A stretch of DNA of 64,000 nt, taken from an uncultured Bacteroidota bacterium. GTDB taxonomy: Bacteria > Bacteroidota > Bacteroidia > Chitinophagales > Chitinophagaceae. Positions 9,594 through 17,496 of this stretch are shown here, piece by piece. The stretch's first letter is position 1. Each line of letters starts with the position of its first letter. Position numbers and translations under genes: made by a program. The notes under the pieces are model-generated. The model worked only from the letters and a program-made list of their open reading frames with translations. It did no database searches and was not told the origin of the DNA. The stretch lies in contig CAINUN010000079.1 of assembly GCA_903853805.1 (NCBI GenBank), positions 1 through 64,000 of the forward strand, given 5' to 3'.

Positions 9594-10256
9594 ATGAATT
9601 ATCAACAACTTATTTCTCCTTTTGTTCCAATCCTCGAACCATCAGATACGGGAAACAGAGCCTTATTCCTGATGGACGAAAACAATTTATCACACTTACC
9701 ATTGGTAAATGATGAGAAATATATGACATTGGTCCGCGAAGAAGATATATTTAATTGGGAACAAAGAGACCAACCATTGAGTACTGCTGAATTCCTCACT
9801 TATCGCCCAGCTTTTTTTACAGGCAATCACCCCTTCGATGCACTTAAACTTTTTCACCAACAGCAATTACAATTATTGCCTGTAATAGATAAAGACAACC
9901 ATTATTATGGCTCAATAACCACTGAAATGTTGTTGCAATATTTTGCAGAAACAGTTGGCGTAGATGAACAAGGCGGTGTGATTGTTTTAGAAGTAGATGT
10001 GCGTGATTACAGCCTTGCCGCACTTGCCAGAATTACTGAATCAGAAAGTGTTTCTATTGTTCATTCGCATATTCATTTAAACAAAGCCAATGGCAAGCTG
10101 GAAGTGACACTAAAGACCAATAAAACCGACTTATCTGGCTTAATCGCTTCGCTCGAACGTTATAGTTTCAACATCTTGAAAATTTATGGAGAACAGGTGC
10201 ATCATGAAGAAATGCAAGACAGGTATCAAATGTTGATGAACTACTTAAACATGTAA
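9594..10256 (+). CDS. CBS-domain protein
   Basis: A 220-residue cytoplasmic protein. The first about 120 residues form a paired CBS module, visible in LSHLPLVNDEKYMTLV and LQLLPVIDKDNHYYGSIT. The C-terminal about 80 residues (VIVLEVDVRDYSLAALARI, then KLEVTLKTNKTDLSGLI) look like an ACT-type ligand-binding domain. Such proteins usually sense adenine nucleotides or amino acids; nothing here reveals the ligand. It follows the alpha/beta hydrolase by 8 bp. Confidence 0.8.
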   Translation: MNYQQLISPFVPILEPSDTGNRALFLMDENNLSHLPLVNDEKYMTLVREEDIFNWEQRDQPLSTAEFLTYRPAFFTGNHPFDALKLFHQQQLQLLPVIDKDNHYYGSITTEMLLQYFAETVGVDEQGGVIVLEVDVRDYSLAALARITESESVSIVHSHIHLNKANGKLEVTLKTNKTDLSGLIASLERYSFNILKIYGEQVHHEEMQDRYQMLMNYLNM

Positions 10257-10261
10257 CATGG

Positions 10262-10383
10262 TTAAATTCGAAGATCTAATTACTAATTTCCATATTCTAA
10301 ACACGTAATTCTAAATTCGAAGTACTAATTTCTAATTCCTAATTTTCCCAATCAAAAATCTAAAATCACAAATCATCAATAAT
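10262..10383. repeat. Degenerate CTAATT-type low-complexity repeat
   Basis: This A/T-rich intergenic stretch repeats variants of CTAATT, TCTAAA and AATTCGAA (for example CTAATTTCTAATTCCTAATT near 10324-10343). It contains no open frame and no clear terminator. Similar simple intergenic repeats occur in other Bacteroidota genomes. It separates the CBS gene from the DUF3109 gene. Confidence 0.5.
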
Positions 10384-10385
10384 AA

Positions 10386-10973
10386 ATGATTGCTATTGAA
10401 AACGTTTTGGTAAGCGATGATGTGGTGGAGCAACAGTTTGTTTGCGACCTCAATGCTTGTAAAGGCGGATGCTGTGTAGATGGAGATTGTGGCGCACCAC
10501 TGACGGAAGAAGAAACCCATATTCTTGCCGATATTTTTCCTAAAATAAAACACCTGATTCCTGAAAACTTCGTTGCAGAAATTGAATTTCAAGGCACACA
10601 TACTTTGGACGATGAACATGGTTTTGTGACACCCACTATTAATGGTGGTATTTGTGCTTACGGATATACAGATGAAATTGGCATTGTGAAATGCGGCATT
10701 GAAAAAGCTTGGAAAGAAGGCATTATTGATTTTCAAAAACCTATTTCCTGTCATCTTTACCCTATACGTATAGATAAATCGGAAAATTTCGAAGCTGTGA
10801 ATTATGAGCCGAGAAAAAAACTATGCAAACCTGCATGCAAACTCGGCAAACAACTTAAAATACCCGTTTACCAATTTCTAAAAGACCCACTGACAAGAAT
10901 GTATGGAGAGGATTTTTATAAGGCTTTGGATGCAGTGGCAAAGGAATATTTTGCTATTAAAACGAAAGGATAG
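10386..10973 (+). CDS. DUF3109 family cysteine-rich protein
   Basis: A 195-residue protein with a dense N-terminal cysteine cluster, CDLNACKGGCCVDGDCG (C20, C25, C29, C30, C35), and further cysteines in NGGICAYG, VKCGIEKAW, ISCHLYPIR and LCKPACKLG. The pattern matches DUF3109 and resembles the YkgJ-type zinc or iron-sulfur binding module. Function is unknown. There is no signal peptide, so it should be cytoplasmic. The following 203 bp up to the next gene are A/T-rich with no recognised feature. Confidence 0.85.
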   Translation: MIAIENVLVSDDVVEQQFVCDLNACKGGCCVDGDCGAPLTEEETHILADIFPKIKHLIPENFVAEIEFQGTHTLDDEHGFVTPTINGGICAYGYTDEIGIVKCGIEKAWKEGIIDFQKPISCHLYPIRIDKSENFEAVNYEPRKKLCKPACKLGKQLKIPVYQFLKDPLTRMYGEDFYKALDAVAKEYFAIKTKG

Positions 10974-11227
10974 AACTAACCACATTATTTATTTCCTAAA
11001 AAAAACCATCTTTTTCATCTGAAAACCTCAAAAGGGAATTTTCAGGTTATGCATCGGAAGTAAAGTACTCTTAGAGCATTTTCCAATAAATAACAATAGG
11101 TATTTACTCACTCGCATTTTGCTAACTACTTTTTTAGAAATAATTCAAGAAAAACAAGCTACTAACAGCAACTATAATGCTAAGGGCTTATTTTCGCCCC
11201 CCAACGGGAATTGTATTGAATCCAATG

Positions 11228-13276
11228 CTGTCGAAAGAAACATTACTAAAAGCCTATCGGCTAATGATGACTGCCAAGGCTATGGCAGATACTTATGACG
11301 CCAACAGGCAGATTTGTCGTTATGTTCACAGCACTTCGCGCGGACATGAAGCCATTCAATTGGCAACGGGTTTGCTGTTGCAGGATTGCGATTATGTAAG
11401 TCCTTATTACCGCGATGAGAGCATGATGTTGGGAATGGGTTATCGTCCATATGAACTCATGTTGCAATTGTTGGCAAAGGGTGAAGACCCTTTTACGGGA
11501 GGTAGAGAATATTACAACCACCCCAATATTCGCCGAGATGGCTTTCCAACCATTATTCATCAAAGTAGTGCAACGGGCATGCAGGTTATTCCTACAACCG
11601 GTGTTGCACAAGGCATTCAATATCGCGAAATACAAGGATTGAGCCATTACCCTATTCCGCCATTGGTGATATGTTCGCTTGGCGATGGTAGTGTGACGGA
11701 AGGTGAAGTGAGTGAGGCTTTTCAGTTTGCTTGTTTGCATCAGTTACCCATTATTTATTTAATTCAGGATAATGATTGGGGAATATCCGTAAGCAGCGAT
11801 GAAGCCCGCACAATGGATGCTTATGAGTATGCAGGGGGGTTTAAAGGACTGGAAAGAGTGCGACTCAACGGTAGTGATTTTGTGGACAGCTACAAGACAA
11901 TGGAATACACCATGGATTGGGTGCGCCGCGAACGAAAACCAATACTTGTTCATGCTAAAGTTCCATTGTTGGGACATCATACCTCGGGCGTAAGAAAAGA
12001 ATGGTATCGTAGCCACGAGGATTTGGAAAAACATTTGCAAGATGATCCTGCTCCGAAGCTGAAAAAAGTTCTTTTGCAAAGAGGCATTAAAGAAGAACAA
12101 TTGGCTGAAATTGAAGCCGAAGAATATAGTCGGGTGCAAGAAGATTTTAATCTTGCCGCTAATGCAGCAGAACCAGAAGCAAACACAGTAATGCATCATG
12201 TTTTTGCTGAAAATCCTATAAAAGAAGAATGTGGCAACCGCCAACCAGAAGGAAGGGAAAAGGTAGTGATGGTGGATGCGGCGCTACATGCGGTTGAAGA
12301 AATTTTACAAGAATATCCTGAAGCCTTGTTTTATGGTCAGGATGTGGGCAAGAGATTGGGCGGTGTTTTTCGTGAAGCCGCTACGCTTGCCGATAAGTTT
12401 GGTGACAACCGAGTGTTCAATACTGCCATTCAAGAAGCCTACATCATCGGCAGTACAGTGGGCATGAGTGCTGTGGGTTTGAAGCCAATTGTGGAAGTGC
12501 AATTTGCCGATTATATCTATCCGGGCATTAATCAATTAGTAACGGAAATTAGTAAGTCGTGCTACCTTAGTTGTGGTAAGTTTCCAGTGTCGTGCATTGT
12601 ACGGGTACCTATTGGTGCTTATGGCGGCGGTGGACCTTATCATAGTGGAAGTGTAGAAAGCACTTTGGCAACGATTAAAGGGATTAAAATTGCTTATCCA
12701 AGCAATGCAGCTGACTTGAAAGGTTTGATGAAAGCTGCTTTTCATGACCCCAACCCTGTAATCATGCTCGAGCATAAAGGGCTTTATTGGAGTAAAGTTC
12801 CAGGAACTGAAGAAGCCAAAACCATAGAACCCGACCGCGATTACATCCTTCCGTTTGGCAAAGCTGCTATTGCGCTTCAAGCCTCTCAAGAAGCAATTGA
12901 CAATGGAGAATCTATGTGCGTCATCACTTATGGAATGGGGGTCTATTGGGCAAAAAATGCAGCCAAAAATTTTCCGGGACAAGTAGAAGTAGTTGACCTG
13001 CGTACGATATATCCAATGGACGAAGCGCTTGTTTTTGAAACGGTGAAACGCCATGGAAAATGTTTGGTATTAACCGAAGAACAATTGCGTAATTCCTTAT
13101 GTGAATCCCTTGCAGGACGCATTGCTCAAGCATGTTTTTACCAACTCGATGCTCCTGTTCAAACAATGGGTGCGCTCGATCTTCCAGCTGTGCCTATGAA
13201 CGTTATTCTTGAAGCTGCAATGTTACCAAGCGCTGAAAAAGTAGCAGCAAAGATTCAGTGGTTGCTTTCTTATTAA
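11228..13276 (+). CDS. Fused E1 alpha/beta 2-oxoacid dehydrogenase (branched-chain type)
   Basis: A fusion of the two E1 subunits in one chain of 682 residues from ATG 11228; an upstream ATG at 11177 would add 17 residues. The alpha part carries the thiamine diphosphate motif, GDGSVTEGE through QDNDWGIS. A charged linker then leads to the beta part from about residue 345 (ALFYGQDVGKRLGGVF, RVPIGAYGGGGPYHSGS). It should decarboxylate branched-chain or related 2-oxoacids and acylate a lipoylated E2, which links it to the LipB gene at 49.5 kb. No E2 or E3 is adjacent. Fusion of this kind is common in Bacteroidota. Confidence 0.9.
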   Translation: MSKETLLKAYRLMMTAKAMADTYDANRQICRYVHSTSRGHEAIQLATGLLLQDCDYVSPYYRDESMMLGMGYRPYELMLQLLAKGEDPFTGGREYYNHPNIRRDGFPTIIHQSSATGMQVIPTTGVAQGIQYREIQGLSHYPIPPLVICSLGDGSVTEGEVSEAFQFACLHQLPIIYLIQDNDWGISVSSDEARTMDAYEYAGGFKGLERVRLNGSDFVDSYKTMEYTMDWVRRERKPILVHAKVPLLGHHTSGVRKEWYRSHEDLEKHLQDDPAPKLKKVLLQRGIKEEQLAEIEAEEYSRVQEDFNLAANAAEPEANTVMHHVFAENPIKEECGNRQPEGREKVVMVDAALHAVEEILQEYPEALFYGQDVGKRLGGVFREAATLADKFGDNRVFNTAIQEAYIIGSTVGMSAVGLKPIVEVQFADYIYPGINQLVTEISKSCYLSCGKFPVSCIVRVPIGAYGGGGPYHSGSVESTLATIKGIKIAYPSNAADLKGLMKAAFHDPNPVIMLEHKGLYWSKVPGTEEAKTIEPDRDYILPFGKAAIALQASQEAIDNGESMCVITYGMGVYWAKNAAKNFPGQVEVVDLRTIYPMDEALVFETVKRHGKCLVLTEEQLRNSLCESLAGRIAQACFYQLDAPVQTMGALDLPAVPMNVILEAAMLPSAEKVAAKIQWLLSY

Positions 13277-13303
13277 ACATGAACTTTCTTAGAAATGCGC
13301 CTG

Positions 13304-13312
13304 TAATTTTGC
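13304..13312 (+). promoter_or_regulatory. Promoter -7 element of mnmH
   Basis: TAATTTTGC matches the Bacteroidota -7 consensus TAnnTTTG and lies 9 bp before the mnmH start codon. It suggests a separate transcript for mnmH-selD although the E1 gene ends only 45 bp upstream. Confidence 0.6.
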
Positions 13313-13321
13313 CAATATCAA

Positions 13322-14413
13322 ATGGCTATCAGAAAAGTTACTATACTCGAATTTCTTGAACTGAGTTTATTACATCCTGTATTGGACGTTAGAAGCCCAG
13401 GAGAATACAATCATGCACATATACCCTGTGCTATTTCATTACCTTTATTTAATGATGAAGAACGAAAAGTAGTTGGTACTACCTATAAACAAACAAGCCG
13501 AGAAGCTGCCATCAAAATAGGACTCGATTACTTCGGACCTAAGATGAGAATGATGGTGGAAAAAGTAGAAGAAATAATTTTAAAATCCCAAACACTATCA
13601 ACTGAAAACCTACAACTGACAACTAAAAAAACTGTTCTTGTTCATTGTTGGCGAGGAGGAATGAGAAGCGGTGCAGTAGCATGGTTGCTGGATATGTATG
13701 GATTTGATGTGGTTTTGTTAGTAGGTGGCTATAAGTCCTTCCGTAACTGGGTGTTAAAGCAATTTGAAATAGACTATAATTTTCAACTCATTGGTGGTTA
13801 CACCGGCTCTGGAAAAACTATTGTTTTACAAGAATTGAAAAAGCAAAACCAAACTGTACTTGATCTTGAAGAAATTGCACAACACAAAGGTTCTGCATTT
13901 GGTGGATTGGATAACAAACAACAACCTTCCACCGAAATGTTTGAAAATCTATTGTCCATAGAATTGTATATACTCACCCAAAAAAACCGACAACAACTCA
14001 TTTGGACAGAAGATGAAAGCCAAAGAATTGGTCAGGTCAATCTTCATCCTGTGCTTTGGCAACAGTTGCGTAATAAGCCACTGCTTTTTATAGACATTCC
14101 ATTTGAGGAAAGACTGAATTATCTAGTAAAAGAATATGGTGAATATGACAAGGGACAACTTATAAAAGCCATAGAAAGGATTCAAAAACGGCTAGGTGGA
14201 TTGGAAACAAAAACCGCTATTAATGCCTTACAAGAAAACGATACAAAATATTGCTTTGAGGTGTTGCTGAAATACTACGACAAACATTATCTTAAAGGAC
14301 TTCACAATAGAAGTAACTTCAAAGAAATTGTACAGAAAATTGAATTAACCAATGTTGCTGCTTCAAATGCTGAACATCTTCTAACAATAACAAACAACCA
14401 CAAAAATGCCTAA
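13322..14413 (+). CDS. mnmH: tRNA 2-selenouridine synthase
   Basis: A 363-residue enzyme that geranylates and then selenates 2-thiouridine at the tRNA wobble position, using selenophosphate. The N-terminal rhodanese domain begins LDVRSPGEYNHAHIPCA. Its active-site cysteine is C109 in CWRGGMRSG. A P-loop, GGYTGSGKT (158-166), starts the C-terminal domain. C109 lies 12 positions after the equivalent Cys97 of E. coli, because of a low-complexity insert at about 88-103 just before the catalytic strand. It overlaps selD by 8 bp, so translation is probably coupled. Confidence 0.95.
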   Translation: MAIRKVTILEFLELSLLHPVLDVRSPGEYNHAHIPCAISLPLFNDEERKVVGTTYKQTSREAAIKIGLDYFGPKMRMMVEKVEEIILKSQTLSTENLQLTTKKTVLVHCWRGGMRSGAVAWLLDMYGFDVVLLVGGYKSFRNWVLKQFEIDYNFQLIGGYTGSGKTIVLQELKKQNQTVLDLEEIAQHKGSAFGGLDNKQQPSTEMFENLLSIELYILTQKNRQQLIWTEDESQRIGQVNLHPVLWQQLRNKPLLFIDIPFEERLNYLVKEYGEYDKGQLIKAIERIQKRLGGLETKTAINALQENDTKYCFEVLLKYYDKHYLKGLHNRSNFKEIVQKIELTNVAASNAEHLLTITNNHKNA

Positions 14414-15461
14414 CAATATTGCACTTACCGAATTTTCTCATGGCGCTGGATGCGGATGCAAAATTGCCCCTTCTGTTTTGCAAGAAATTTTGCACACAAA
14501 CAATCCGATGAAATCATACGCCTCATTGCTTATTGGTAATGAATCTAATGACGATGCTGCTGTTTATTTATTGAACAATGAACAAGCATTGATTTCAACT
14601 ACTGATTTTTTCCTACCTATTGTTGACGACCCTTTTACCTTTGGACAAATAGCTGCTGCAAATGCCATTAGCGATGTGTATGCTATGGGTGGAACACCTT
14701 TGATGGCAATTGCCATTCTTGGATTTCCTGTGAAAGAACTACCAATTGAAGTAGCAAAACAAATTATTGAAGGTGCTCGTAGAATTTGTTCAGAAGCTAA
14801 CATTCCTCTTGCAGGCGGACATAGTATTGATACGAAAGAACCGATATTCGGACTTGCTGTTAATGGTTTAGTACATCCTAAAAACTTAAAACAAAACAAC
14901 ACTGCTCAAGCCGGGGATTATTTATTTCTTACAAAGAAAATAGGTGCAGGTATTATTTCTACTGCTCAAAAAAGAAAACTACTTGAGCCTCAACATCAAA
15001 AAGACTGGTTGCAACAGCTAACACAACTCAATAAAATTGGAGAAGCTCTTGGTAAAATTTCAGGCGTTAATGCAATGACTGATGTAACTGGTTTTGGCTT
15101 GGTAGGACATTTGTTTGAAATGGCTTCAGGTAGTAATCTCTCTGCAAATATTAATTACCATAAAATTCAATTGCTTGATCCAACACGACAATATTTAGCT
15201 CTCAAAACAATCCCTGACGGCACCTACCGCAACTGGAATTCTTACAACACTCAAGTGCAATTTGAAGCAGGCGTTGATGTTATGGAAGCATTCAACATTC
15301 TACCCGACCCACAAACAAATGGAGGGTTACTTATTTCAGTGAGCCCTGATTCTGCTGAAGAGGTAAAACTTCTTTTCAAACAACAAGGATATGAAGCTTT
15401 TTTGGAGCCAATAGGACAGATGATTCCAACTTTTGAAAAGAGAATAATTATTTCTGCTTAA
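14406..15461 (+). CDS. selD: Selenide, water dikinase (selenophosphate synthase), Cys form
   Basis: A 351-residue enzyme making selenophosphate from selenide and ATP. The active-site loop HGAGCGCKI carries C16, C18 and K19; both are ordinary TGC codons, so no selenocysteine is needed. ATP and metal motifs include NDDAAVY and STTDFFLPIVDDPFTFGQIAA. Its start overlaps the end of mnmH by 8 bp, and its product is the selenium donor for MnmH. No selA, selB or tRNA-Sec gene is visible in the window. Confidence 0.95.
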   Translation: MPNNIALTEFSHGAGCGCKIAPSVLQEILHTNNPMKSYASLLIGNESNDDAAVYLLNNEQALISTTDFFLPIVDDPFTFGQIAAANAISDVYAMGGTPLMAIAILGFPVKELPIEVAKQIIEGARRICSEANIPLAGGHSIDTKEPIFGLAVNGLVHPKNLKQNNTAQAGDYLFLTKKIGAGIISTAQKRKLLEPQHQKDWLQQLTQLNKIGEALGKISGVNAMTDVTGFGLVGHLFEMASGSNLSANINYHKIQLLDPTRQYLALKTIPDGTYRNWNSYNTQVQFEAGVDVMEAFNILPDPQTNGGLLISVSPDSAEEVKLLFKQQGYEAFLEPIGQMIPTFEKRIIISA

Positions 15462-15499
15462 GATTTTCAATCACAAATTAGAGTCCAGCACATATTTAA

Positions 15500-16237
15500 T
15501 TAATAGAGTTTGCTCTTCATCAACGCCCATTTATGTAGGCGATGTGTCAGCGAAACTCGAAGCACACCCATGCCATATTTCATGCTGCGACTAAAGTTGA
15601 TGCTTGAGGCTTCTTTAAAATACTTGGTGGGGCATGTTACTTCGCCAATTTGAAATCCTTTCATAAACACCTGAGAAATCATTTCATTATCGAACACAAA
15701 ATCGTCGCTATTATGGGTGAAGTTGATGGCACGAATCACATCGGCATGAAAAGCACGATAGCCGGTGTGATATTCGCTCAGTTTTTGCCCAATCAATATG
15801 TTTTCAAACAAAGTGAGGCAACGATTGAAGACGTATTTATAAAGCGGCATACCGCCTTTGAGGGCACCATTGCCAAGAATACGCGATGCGAAACAAACGG
15901 GGTAAACATCATAAGCTATCATGCCCGCCATAGAATGAATGAGCGTAGGGGTGTATTGATAGTCGGGGTGAAGCATGATAACTATGTCAGCACCAAGCTC
16001 CAATGCTTTTTTATAGCAACTTTTTTGGTTGCCGCCATAGCCTTTGTTGCGCTCATGCACAATAATGTGCTTGATGCCTAATTTTTTGGCTACTTCCACT
16101 GTATTGTCAGGACTGTTGTCGTCCACCAACACCACTTCATCAACAATGTCGAAAGGAATTTCTCTGTAGGTTCTCTCGATGGTAAGCGCTGCTTTGTAGG
16201 CAGGCAATACGATGGCTATTTTTTTTCCGTTGAGCAT
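15500..16237 (-). CDS. Family 2 glycosyltransferase (dolichyl-phosphate-sugar synthase-like)
   Basis: A 245-residue GT-A fold glycosyltransferase. The nucleotide-sugar motif is EVVLVDDNSPDNT, and MLHPDYQYTP carries the metal/donor region. It has no C-terminal membrane helices, so it is the short DPM1-like type that transfers a sugar from a nucleotide to polyprenyl phosphate or a glycolipid. ATG 16237 (MLNGKK) is preferred to 16270, which would add residues unlike the family. It is 39 bp downstream of the broken thioesterase gene on the same strand. Confidence 0.85.
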   Translation of the reverse strand: MLNGKKIAIVLPAYKAALTIERTYREIPFDIVDEVVLVDDNSPDNTVEVAKKLGIKHIIVHERNKGYGGNQKSCYKKALELGADIVIMLHPDYQYTPTLIHSMAGMIAYDVYPVCFASRILGNGALKGGMPLYKYVFNRCLTLFENILIGQKLSEYHTGYRAFHADVIRAINFTHNSDDFVFDNEMISQVFMKGFQIGEVTCPTKYFKEASSINFSRSMKYGMGVLRVSLTHRLHKWALMKSKLY

Positions 16238-16276
16238 GAATATAAAAGGGTAAAAATAAGCATAGTGCATTAATAA

Positions 16277-16758
16277 CTAGTTGGCTACTTTAAAATCGCC
16301 ATCTGTAGGTTGCATATTGGTGACAATAAGATTGCTGCTTGCCTTGCCAAGCAAAGTGCCTTCGAGGTCATAAATCGTACACTCTACATGAATGATTTTC
16401 TTTCCCTCACGAATGACTTTGGCAGTGGCACGCAGAGTATTCCCTTCTTTGATAGCATAAAGAAAATCCACGTTTAAGTTCAGTGATGTATAATGATTGT
16501 TGGTATCAAGGCTCACTACGGCCAACCAATAATTTCATCCATCACACAAGCCATCATGCCCCCATGTATATTGCCATAAGGATTAGTCATTTCTTTTTTA
16601 ATAGGCAGCGTAAACTCGGCATATCCTCGATCTATTTTTTCGAGGGTAAAGCCCAACCAATTACCCGCATGAGAGCGGCTTTCTTTCACCAGTTTTCCTT
16701 CAAAATTGTCTTTGATAAATTGCAGAATACTTCCTTGTGTGTTTTTAGGTAATTCCAT
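16277..16758 (-). pseudogene. PaaI-type hotdog thioesterase, interrupted by a frameshift
   Basis: Two adjacent frames together encode one hotdog-fold thioesterase of about 160 residues. The first frame (16758 down to 16516) ends with GNIHGGMMACVMDEIIG and then hits a TAG. The second (16525 down to 16277) continues with AVVSLDTNNHYTSLNLNVDF and the rest of the fold. On the coding strand the junction reads GGTTGGCC; one extra T would restore an unbroken frame. It could be a real recent frameshift, a sequencing error in the T-run, or a recoding site. It lies 3 bp after the YdeI-like gene, so the two were co-transcribed. Confidence 0.75.
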
Positions 16759-16761
16759 AGG

Positions 16762-17412
16762 TTACTTCTTAGCTTTTAGTTTTTTTTCGCGCAGTGTTGA
16801 AACCATTTCCACCATTTTTTCAATGCGTCTTTGCCTTGTTTCAGGTTTTTTGGCTTCGGCAATTGCTTCAATATATTCTCGTTTATGAGAGAAAGCCATG
16901 CTGTTGAAAAATTCAGCCAATCCCTTATAGGGTTTCATGGATTCAAGAGCATCTTTAGGTAAGGTAGTTGTTCGATTGACATAATCTACGCCTTCTGTTG
17001 CTCTTGCTTCCATCGGCACCTCTCTTTTCAAATTCTTAATCAATGAATGATGTCTAAACCTTAATGCCGTCCAGTCATTGTCAATTGCTGAGCTTGCAAT
17101 GCCTTCCCAACCAAATTTGTACACTTCTTTCCAACTTTCATCCCTACCTAAATCAGAACGAATGTCACCTGTTTTTTTAGGATAAACAATCCAGAAAATG
17201 GCATCATCCACCAAGACTTCAAGAATACCAGGCAATTCTTTCAGCAAAGTGTTTTTATCCATTGCAAAGAAGAGCACTTGACGCACTTTTTCTTTTTGGG
17301 GAAGCCTTTTAATAAAGTCGGCATTTGCTAATTCTTTGTGCATTATTTGTGGCGCATGAAGCAAGTATAAAGGCAATAAGGGGTTTATCCTCAATTTGGC
17401 AAGCAGGCTCAT
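16762..17412 (-). CDS. YdeI/OmpD-associated-like protein with N-terminal DUF3052-like domain
   Basis: A 216-residue soluble protein. Residues 1-120 (AKLRINPLLPLYLLHAP, then IFWIVYPKK) resemble DUF3052, and the C-terminal part (FSHKREYIEAIAEAKKPETR) matches the YdeI/OmdA family. YdeI-type proteins have been linked to envelope stress or bacteriocin tolerance in enterobacteria, but the biochemical function is unknown. The start at 17412 keeps the complete N-terminal domain. It is the first gene of a probable pair with the PaaI-like thioesterase. Confidence 0.75.
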   Translation of the reverse strand: MSLLAKLRINPLLPLYLLHAPQIMHKELANADFIKRLPQKEKVRQVLFFAMDKNTLLKELPGILEVLVDDAIFWIVYPKKTGDIRSDLGRDESWKEVYKFGWEGIASSAIDNDWTALRFRHHSLIKNLKREVPMEARATEGVDYVNRTTTLPKDALESMKPYKGLAEFFNSMAFSHKREYIEAIAEAKKPETRQRRIEKMVEMVSTLREKKLKAKK

Positions 17413-17429
17413 AAAACAAAATGATTCAC

Positions 17430-17437
17430 CAAAATTA
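17430..17437 (-). promoter_or_regulatory. Promoter -7 element of the YdeI-like gene
   Basis: Read on the minus strand this is TAATTTTG, a match to TAnnTTTG, placed 17 bp before the start codon at 17412. Confidence 0.5.
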
Positions 17438-17496
17438 GTACAAAAGAAAAAGCGGATGAATTTGCATTCATCCGCTTGACAAAGTATTTGAGTGAA

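Noticed and set aside
10974-11227. RNA gene or riboswitch upstream of the fused E1
   Set aside because: A/T-rich with no stable stem or known aptamer motif that I could find.
14406-15461. Selenocysteine in SelD
   Set aside because: Both active-site positions are TGC codons; no in-frame TGA is present.
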